From assembly GCA_029946045.1 (NCBI GenBank), contig JAQSDS010000478.1, positions 1 through 9,954 on the forward strand: a DNA stretch of 9,954 bases, written 5' to 3'. The position numbers were made by a program, and so were the translations under genes. Source of the DNA: Rhodoferax sp. (GTDB lineage: Bacteria; Pseudomonadota; Gammaproteobacteria; Burkholderiales; Burkholderiaceae_C). Under the pieces are notes generated by a model, which searched no databases, was not told the DNA's origin, and saw nothing but the letters and a program-made list of their open reading frames with translations. Positions within the stretch are counted from its first letter, which is position 1. Each line of letters starts with the position of its first letter. Below, in pieces: positions 5,338 to 9,954 of the stretch.

Positions 5338-5434
5338 ATGTAGTCGCGATGATATAGCCTCTTAACTTGAACGGGATATGGAATTCTTTTAATCAAAGAA
5401 AACCTTGATTTAAATCAAAACATCGTGACTACAT
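5338..5434. repeat. 14-bp inverted repeat flanking the FNR-box promoter region
   Basis: ATGTAGTCGCGATG (5338-5351) and CATCGTGACTACAT (5421-5434) are complementary except for one G-T position. They are separated by 69 bp of AT-rich DNA that contains the FNR box. As RNA they would make a 14-bp stem with one G-U pair. As DNA they could be paired sites for a looping regulator or a recombinase. The function is unknown. Confidence 0.55.
5405..5418. promoter_or_regulatory. Perfect FNR/Anr-type binding site
   Basis: TTGATTTAAATCAA matches the FNR consensus TTGAT-N4-ATCAA at all ten defined positions. A further half site, TTGAT on the minus strand, lies at 5396-5392. The only direction with a plausible target is the minus strand, toward the IS remnant and the cytochrome. 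FNR-type regulators activate anaerobic respiration genes, which suits a metal-reducing cytochrome operon. No strong -10 was seen at the class II distance (CATATC near 5380-5375 is weak). Confidence 0.7.
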
Positions 5435-5556
5435 CGGCCTGCCTTAGGCAAAAAAGTAACGGCAATAACAGCGCGACAACCCATGGAGTTGGGAGTCATG
5501 GCTTGCTTCAATGCGTTCGAGATAACAGCATCTGCTTATGGAAGGATTGAATTGAC

Positions 5557-6942
5557 TCAATCCGCAAGGCAGCGCGCCACCGCATCCGCCAGCCGCCTGG
5601 CCGCGCCCTGATGCGATTTTGCAAAGCGTTTGGCGGCTTGCCGGGCAGTTGCCAATGCATCAGCGCAGAGCAAGGTGCCGAGACCATCCACCGCCTGACC
5701 CAGGTCTGCCACCCGCAGCGCCGCACCGGCCACCAGCGCCTGCTCGGCTGCTTCGGCAAAATTGAAGGTGTGTGGCCCGATGACCACCGGGCAGCCACAG
5801 GCGGCTGCTTCGATCAGGTTCTGGCCACCCAGCGGCTCGAAGCTGCCGCCCAGCAAGGCGACATCAGCCAGACCGTAGTACAGCGCCATCTCGCCCAGCG
5901 AATCGCCAAGCCAGATCGTTGGTTTGTCACCGGCCACGGCAAACGGTCCGCCCTGCCCCCAAGCACTGCGCCGTTGCACGGTAAAGCCGTGCGATTCGAT
6001 CAAGGTGGCCACCGCGTCAAAGCGCTGCGGGTGGCGCGGCACGATGAGCCATTGCACGGCAGGCCATCGCGGCGAGGGCGCCGCTCCCACAGGGGTCACG
6101 GTAGGCCATCGCGGCGAGGGCGCCGCTCCTACAGGATCCCCTGCCCCTGTGGGAGGCCCGCCCTCGGGCCGAAGGTGCCCGGCTTGGTTCAATATCTGCA
6201 ACAACGCCAGCTCTTCACCCTCGCGCGAGCTGGCGAACATCACCACGGGCTGGCTCCATTGCGCCCGCCATTGCTGCCCCAAGGCCAGTTGATCTGTGTT
6301 TGGCGCGGCATCAAATTTGAGGTTACCCAACACGCCCTGCACCTTGGCGCCCAGCGCCTGCAGCCGCTGCGCATCTTGCGAGGTTTGCGCCCACACGGCT
6401 GTCAGCGCCGCAAAGGCCGGACGCGCCAGCCAGGCCAGACGCTGTGCTTGCCGCAGCGATTTGTCGCTCAAGCGCGCGTTCACCAGCACCAGCGGCACAT
6501 GCTGGCTTTGGCAGCCATGCACCAGATTCGGCCACACTTCGGTTTCCATCAGAACGCCCAAGTCCGGCTTGAAGTGCTTCAAAAAACGCTGCACTGCACC
6601 TGGCGTGTCCCAGGGCTGCCAGGCCTGCAGGTCGCCGGACTGCAATAGTTTGACGCCTTCAGCGCGGCCGGTGGCGGTGCCATGGGTGAGCAGCAGGCGC
6701 ATGCCGGGCAAGCGTTCACGCAAGGCTGCTACCAGCACGGCCACGGCGCGGGTTTCGCCCAGCGAAACCGCGTGCAGCCAGACCGTAGGGCCATGGTGCA
6801 CAGGCACAGGCGCGGCATAGTGACCAAAACGCTCTTCAATGAATTGCCCGTAGCCCAGCTCCATCACGCTGCGACGCATCAACTTGCGCCTGAGCAGCGG
6901 TTGCGCCAGCCACATCAAGCAGGAATAGAGCCAGCGAATCAT
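5557..6942 (-). CDS. waaA: 3-deoxy-D-manno-octulosonic acid (Kdo) transferase
   Basis: A 461-residue protein. WaaA moves Kdo from CMP-Kdo onto lipid IVA at the inner face of the inner membrane, the first step of LPS core assembly. Residues 1-20 form a hydrophobic/basic membrane anchor. Landmarks include EERFG (36-40), WLHAVSLGET (55-64), METEVWPN (132-139), LVNARLSDKS (153-162) and, in the C-terminal nucleotide-sugar domain, GGSFEPLGGQNLIEAAACGC (365-384). The usual length is about 425. The excess is an insertion at about residues 255-294, where REP-like palindromes are translated in frame as two copies of PVGAAPSPRWP. The insertion sits before the conserved VPRHPQRF strand, probably in a surface loop, and the frame is intact, so activity is likely retained. 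The ATG at 6942 overlaps the waaC stop (ATGA), so translation should be coupled. In-frame codons up to 7026 lie inside waaC and were not used. Confidence 0.92.
   Translation of the reverse strand: MIRWLYSCLMWLAQPLLRRKLMRRSVMELGYGQFIEERFGHYAAPVPVHHGPTVWLHAVSLGETRAVAVLVAALRERLPGMRLLLTHGTATGRAEGVKLLQSGDLQAWQPWDTPGAVQRFLKHFKPDLGVLMETEVWPNLVHGCQSQHVPLVLVNARLSDKSLRQAQRLAWLARPAFAALTAVWAQTSQDAQRLQALGAKVQGVLGNLKFDAAPNTDQLALGQQWRAQWSQPVVMFASSREGEELALLQILNQAGHLRPEGGPPTGAGDPVGAAPSPRWPTVTPVGAAPSPRWPAVQWLIVPRHPQRFDAVATLIESHGFTVQRRSAWGQGGPFAVAGDKPTIWLGDSLGEMALYYGLADVALLGGSFEPLGGQNLIEAAACGCPVVIGPHTFNFAEAAEQALVAGAALRVADLGQAVDGLGTLLCADALATARQAAKRFAKSHQGAARRLADAVARCLAD
6061..6177. repeat. Intragenic cluster of three REP-like palindromes within waaA
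   Basis: Copies 1 (6061-6093) and 2 (6103-6135) are 33-bp direct repeats with one mismatch, 42 bp apart. Copy 3 (6146-6177) is in the opposite orientation. Each fits CCTGTRGGA / 6-bp arm / CCCT / 6-bp arm / GAWGG. Arms are GCGGCG and CGCCGC in copies 1 and 2 (minus strand) but GGCCCG and CGGGCC in copy 3 (plus strand), so the stem is kept although the sequence differs. Opposed REP sequences like this resemble BIME-type clusters, normally found between genes. Confidence 0.8.
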
Positions 6943-7934
6943 GCGGCAGCCGCGCCCGACAGCACACCCAGCCAGGCCTGCCAGACAGCGTCGACCGAGG
7001 GCGTGGGCTGGCCGTACACACTGCACTGGCGCGTGGAGCCGGGCAGCGGGCCGGTGCGCCAGGCGGTGTCAAAGTTGTAAAGCTGCACATGGGGCAGGTC
7101 CAGTGCGACGGCAATGTGGCTCAGGCCGCTGTCGACACCGATCACACCGGCGCAAGCTGACAGCGCGTCGGTCAGCTTGTCCAGGCCCAGGCGCGGCCAG
7201 ACTTGTGCCTGCGGCAGATTCAGGGCAATCTGGTGGGCAACGCCCTCCTCGGCCGAGCTGCCGTGCGGCAACACGACGCCATAGCCAGCTGCGTTCAGCC
7301 GCAGAGCCAACGCACGCCAGTGATCAATGGGCCACTGCTTGTCGGCCCGCGAGGTGCCGTGCACCAGCGCCACACAAGATTGCCACGGTTTGTCGGCATC
7401 CTCAGGGTGACCAGGAGCGGCGTGCAGACCAAATGACAGCGTTTGCGGCAACGGGTAGTCAAAGGCCTGGGCGCACAGGAGGCGCGAGCGCGTGACAGCG
7501 TGGCAATGCGCTGGCAGCGTGATGGCCACATCGGCCACCCAGCGCGCGGGGGCCTCAAAGCTGGAGCCATCAGTCTGATTGGCCAAACCATAACGCTGGC
7601 CACCGGGGCTTAAACGGGCCAGCCAGGCGATAAGCGCCGATTTGGTCAGGCCCTGCAAGTCAACTACCGCGTCGTATGGTTCTTGTTGCAGCTCGGCCTT
7701 GAACGCCCTCCAGGCGCGGCGTGTTTCAGCGCTGAAAGGCGCTTTGCGCCAGCGCCGCAAGTCGCTGGCAATGACATGGCCAACGCCCTTGCAGCGTTGC
7801 GCCAGCGGTGCAAAGCCACGTTCCACCACCCAGTCAATTTGCGCGTCGGGCATGGCACAAAGCATGTCTTGCACGGCCGGCATGGCGTGCACCACGTCGC
7901 CAAGCGATGACAGCTTGACGATCAGAATCTTCAA
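6939..7934 (-). CDS. waaC: Lipopolysaccharide heptosyltransferase I
   Basis: A 331-residue GT9 glycosyltransferase that adds the first L-glycero-D-manno-heptose from ADP-heptose to Kdo2-lipid A, the step after WaaA. The N-terminal MKILIVKLSSLGDVVHAMPA is diagnostic and carries the catalytic Asp13 (E. coli WaaC numbering also gives D13). Later landmarks are DLQGLTKSALIAWL, YGLANQTDG, the ADP-heptose-binding VHGTSRADKQWP, and GVIGVDSGLSHIAVALDLP, which ends the nucleotide site. Translation appears to start at TTG (7934), whose last two bases begin the manB stop (TTGA). No ATG or GTG in this frame gives a better N-terminus, and the protein begins exactly where family members do. The gene ends in an ATGA overlap with waaA. 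The start type and overlap suggest tight coupling within manB-waaC-waaA. Confidence 0.93.
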   Translation of the reverse strand: MKILIVKLSSLGDVVHAMPAVQDMLCAMPDAQIDWVVERGFAPLAQRCKGVGHVIASDLRRWRKAPFSAETRRAWRAFKAELQQEPYDAVVDLQGLTKSALIAWLARLSPGGQRYGLANQTDGSSFEAPARWVADVAITLPAHCHAVTRSRLLCAQAFDYPLPQTLSFGLHAAPGHPEDADKPWQSCVALVHGTSRADKQWPIDHWRALALRLNAAGYGVVLPHGSSAEEGVAHQIALNLPQAQVWPRLGLDKLTDALSACAGVIGVDSGLSHIAVALDLPHVQLYNFDTAWRTGPLPGSTRQCSVYGQPTPSVDAVWQAWLGVLSGAAAA

Positions 7935-9313
7935 TGCGCGGCCTCGTCAGTGACGGCACCGGGCAGCACCTGATGCAACAAGGCCATCATGTCGGCCTGA
8001 ATGCGCGCCAGAGCCTCGGGCGTGTGGCCCTCAAATCGCAGTACCAGTACCGGCGTGGTGTTGGACGCGCGGATCAAACCAAAACCATCGGGCCAATCGA
8101 CCCGCAGGCCGTCGATGGTGTTGAGCTTGGCCGGAGCCGGGAAATTAACCGAGGCCACCAATTGCGCCACCAACAGCGGGGGCTGGCCCTCAGTGCATTT
8201 CACGTTGAGTTCGGGGGTGGAAAAACTGCTCGGCAAGGCATTGAGCACCGCGTTCGCGTCGGGCGACTGGCTCAAAATTTCGAGCAGGCGGCAACCGGCG
8301 TAGGTGCCGTCGTCAAAGCCGTACCAGCGTTCCTTGAAGAACACGTGGCCACTCATCTCGCCCCCGAGCGGCGAGTCGATTTCTTTCATTTTGGCCTTGA
8401 TCAGTGAATGGCCGGTCTTGAACATCATGGGCACGCCACCCGCGGCGGCAATGGCAGGCGCCAGACGTTGCGAACATTTCACGTCGAACACAATGGTGCC
8501 GCCCGGCGAGCGCTGCAGCACATCGCGGGCAAACAACATCATCTGGCGATCCGGGTAAATGGTGTTGCCCTCTTTGGTGACAATGCCCAGACGGTCGCCA
8601 TCGCCGTCAAAGGCCAAGCCCAGCTCGGCATCCCCTGCTGCAAGCGCGGCCATGAGATCGCGCAGGTTCTCAGGCTTGCTCGGGTCGGGGTGGTGGTTGG
8701 GGAAATTGCCGTCCACCTCGCTGAACAACTCAGTCACCTCGCAACCAATGGCGCGCAAAATGCTGGGGGCCGACGCGCCCGCAATGCCGTTGCCGCAGTC
8801 CACCACAATCTTCAAAGGGCGCGCCAGTTTGATGTCGCCCACAATGCGCGCCTGGTAAGCCGCCAGCACGTCGACGCTGCGCACCAAGCCGCCCGCGCGC
8901 AGTTCCCAGCTCTCGGCTTCCATCATGCGACGCAGCGCCTGGATTTCATCGCCATAAATGGCGCGACCGGCCAGCACCATCTTGAAGCCGTTGTAGTCCT
9001 TGGGGTTGTGGCTGCCGGTCACCTGAATACCACTGGCGCACAAGGTATTGGCGGCAAAGTAGAGCATAGGCGTGGTCGCCAGGCCAATGTCGATCACTTC
9101 GACACCCACCTCAGCCAAACCGCGCATCAGGGCTGCGCTCAAGTCCGGCCCGCTCAAGCGGCCGTCACGGCCCACGGCCACCGCAGTTTGCCCTTCGCGC
9201 AGGGCCACCGTGCCAAAGGCCCGGCCCAAAGCTTGCGCCACCGAAGCGTCAATGGTGCTGGGTACGACGCCGCGAATGTCATAGGCCTTGAAAATGGAAG
9301 CGGTTAACTGCAT
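7931..9313 (-). CDS. manB: Phosphomannomutase/phosphoglucomutase
   Basis: A 460-residue alpha-D-phosphohexomutase of the AlgC/ManB type, interconverting the 1- and 6-phosphates of mannose or glucose for nucleotide-sugar and LPS synthesis in the cytoplasm. The four family sites are present: the phosphoserine loop VTGSHNPKDYNGFK (Ser at 101), the magnesium loop DGDGDR (236-241), the sugar-specificity loop GGEMSGH (317-323) and the phosphate-binding RASNTTPVLVLRFEG near the end. The start IFKAYDIRG at residues 7-15 is the canonical N-terminus. The ATG at 9313 has AGGGA about 6 nt before it. A longer open frame to 9691 runs antisense through ogt and was rejected. It is the first gene of a unit with waaC and waaA, linked by 4-nt overlaps. 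The symbol algC would also be defensible. Confidence 0.93.
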   Translation of the reverse strand: MQLTASIFKAYDIRGVVPSTIDASVAQALGRAFGTVALREGQTAVAVGRDGRLSGPDLSAALMRGLAEVGVEVIDIGLATTPMLYFAANTLCASGIQVTGSHNPKDYNGFKMVLAGRAIYGDEIQALRRMMEAESWELRAGGLVRSVDVLAAYQARIVGDIKLARPLKIVVDCGNGIAGASAPSILRAIGCEVTELFSEVDGNFPNHHPDPSKPENLRDLMAALAAGDAELGLAFDGDGDRLGIVTKEGNTIYPDRQMMLFARDVLQRSPGGTIVFDVKCSQRLAPAIAAAGGVPMMFKTGHSLIKAKMKEIDSPLGGEMSGHVFFKERWYGFDDGTYAGCRLLEILSQSPDANAVLNALPSSFSTPELNVKCTEGQPPLLVAQLVASVNFPAPAKLNTIDGLRVDWPDGFGLIRASNTTPVLVLRFEGHTPEALARIQADMMALLHQVLPGAVTDEAAH

Positions 9314-9446
9314 GGGGTTCCCTGTTGGTGTTGTTGTTTCAATAATGCCTTGAATTGTAGGCGGCACCCTGTCCGCCACGGGACCCGGATGTGCGCTTGA
9401 AGCGTGTGCAGCGCTTATCATCCAAGGCACCAAAGTAGTCAAAAAT
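9314..9446. promoter_or_regulatory. Divergent intergenic region manB / ogt
   Basis: These 133 bp must hold the promoters of both flanking genes. Candidate -10 boxes are TACAAT on the minus strand (9359-9354) for manB and TATCAT on the plus strand (9416-9421) for ogt. Neither has a convincing -35 at 16-18 bp. No operator-like palindrome was seen. Confidence 0.35.
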
Positions 9447-9941
9447 ATGAAAAACTCCATCGCCATCGTGACCACTACGTTTGACAGCCCACTGGGGCGC
9501 ATGCGCCTGGCAGCCAGCCCACAAGGCCTGTGCGGCGTCTGGTTTGAGGGCCAGCGCCACCAGACCGATGCCAGCGCGTGGCCCACGGTGGCAGACCACC
9601 CACTGCTGCAACAGGCCACGGAGCAATTGGCCCAGTATTTTGGCGGGCAACGCCGGCAATTTGAACTGTCACTGGACCTGCGCGCTGGCACAGCGTTTCA
9701 GCAAGCCGTGTGGCAGGCGCTGCAAAGCCTGGCCTTTGGGCAAACCTGCAGCTACGGTGCCCTGAGCGCCAAAATCGGCCGCCCCACGGCGGTACGCGCC
9801 GTCAGCGGCGCGGTGGCACGCAACCCCTTGAGCATCGTCGTGCCATGTCACCGTGTGCTTGGCGCCCATGGCGACCTGACGGGCTACGCGGGTGGGCTAG
9901 ACCGCAAGGCCGCCTTGCTCAAACGTGAAGGTGCGCTTTGA
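9447..9941 (+). CDS. ogt: Methylated-DNA--protein-cysteine S-methyltransferase
   Basis: A 164-residue O6-alkylguanine-DNA alkyltransferase. It removes an alkyl group from O6-guanine by irreversible transfer to its own cysteine. The active site IVVPCHRV occurs at 130-137 with acceptor Cys134. The preceding helix-turn-helix is FQQAVWQALQSLAFGQTCSY at 84-103, followed by GRPTAVRAVSGAVARNP at 111-127, which contains the family's arginine finger (R117) and Asn-hinge region. The more usual RAVGGAN is here RAVSGAV, a mild departure. The C-terminal GYAGGLDRKAALLKREG is typical. The N-terminal domain (1-75) is short and lacks zinc ligands or an AraC domain, so it is Ogt-like and not Ada. The ATG at 9447 has only a weak, distant AAGG upstream. 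It is transcribed divergently from manB, and nothing else is resolved in the last 13 bp of the window. Confidence 0.93.
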   Translation: MKNSIAIVTTTFDSPLGRMRLAASPQGLCGVWFEGQRHQTDASAWPTVADHPLLQQATEQLAQYFGGQRRQFELSLDLRAGTAFQQAVWQALQSLAFGQTCSYGALSAKIGRPTAVRAVSGAVARNPLSIVVPCHRVLGAHGDLTGYAGGLDRKAALLKREGAL

Positions 9942-9954
9942 CCAAGGTGCTTCC

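Larger units (their letters stand above)
5279..5556. other. AT-rich intergenic region between the IS end and waaA
   Basis: No convincing gene lies here. It holds the FNR box and the inverted repeat described separately. On the minus strand an ATG at 5339 opens a frame of 20 codons (MKKCETKVKNLSADFTSVKQ) that ends just inside the IS edge. It lacks a well-spaced ribosome binding site and could be either chance or the stub of the gene the IS entered. At 5544-5563 a 7-bp hairpin (GGATTGA / TCAATCC) overlaps the waaA stop codon. It has no T-run and is at best a weak terminator. Confidence 0.5.

Noticed and set aside
5440..5450. TGCC-TTA-GGCA palindrome followed by an A-run
   Set aside because: A 4-bp stem with a 3-nt loop. 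On the minus strand the T-run precedes the hairpin, so it cannot act as a terminator there.
5544..5563. 7-bp hairpin overlapping the waaA stop codon as a Rho-independent terminator
   Set aside because: No T-run follows the stem on the minus strand, so it is at most a weak or Rho-assisted site.
6061..6135. Repeats in waaA as a CRISPR array
   Set aside because: There are only two direct copies with a 9-bp gap, lying inside a coding frame. Palindrome structure and an inverted third copy fit REP elements.
5611..6648. A 345-codon plus-strand ORF opposite waaA
   Set aside because: The minus strand encodes a complete WaaA with all family motifs. The plus-strand translation is Arg/Gln/Gly-rich with no recognisable domain, a typical GC-rich shadow.
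8408..9307. A 299-codon plus-strand ORF opposite manB
   Set aside because: It is His/Ala-rich antisense translation of a well-supported phosphohexomutase, with no motif of its own.
9314..9691. N-terminal extension of the manB frame up to 9691
   Set aside because: It runs antisense through ogt. The family N-terminus begins at the ATG at 9313, which has a ribosome binding site.

Overview
The window looks like chromosomal DNA of a betaproteobacterium, most likely a Comamonadaceae member near Rhodoferax. This is an inference from the GC-rich housekeeping genes, the manB-waaC-waaA lipopolysaccharide gene order, and an OmcA/MtrC-type multiheme cytochrome. No search could be run. No tRNA, rRNA or CRISPR array was seen.

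Layout: (1) 2-709 (+) is the C-terminal half of a succinate-semialdehyde dehydrogenase. (2) 804-2890 is a toxin-antitoxin patch. It holds an intact mazEF pair (+), an intact higBA pair (-), a chimeric antitoxin relic made of a BrnA-like and a HigA-like piece, and an intact HigA-type antitoxin whose toxin survives only as a decayed tail with an in-frame stop. (3) 2916-3791 (-) holds a small cysteine-rich lipoprotein and a secreted ComEA-like helix-hairpin-helix protein. (4) 3838-5440 is a rearranged respiratory locus. A strong terminator and the C-terminal five-heme half of an OmcA/MtrC cytochrome run up to an abrupt junction with the last ~47 codons and right end of an IS256-family element. 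Beyond the IS end lies a perfect FNR box inside a 14-bp inverted repeat, now cut off from the operon it probably served. (5) 5557-9313 (-) is a tightly coupled operon manB-waaC-waaA (sugar-phosphate mutase, heptosyltransferase I, Kdo transferase) with 4-nt overlaps. Its waaA carries a cluster of REP-like palindromes read in frame as about 40 extra residues. (6) 9447-9941 (+) is an Ogt-type O6-alkylguanine-DNA alkyltransferase, divergent from manB.

The strongest points are the intragenic REP cluster with compensating stem changes, the IS256/omcA junction with its stranded FNR promoter, and the toxin-antitoxin patch with two relics. I found no clear candidate for a wholly new multi-gene system. 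The toxin-antitoxin patch and the truncated cytochrome locus are the parts most worth following up.
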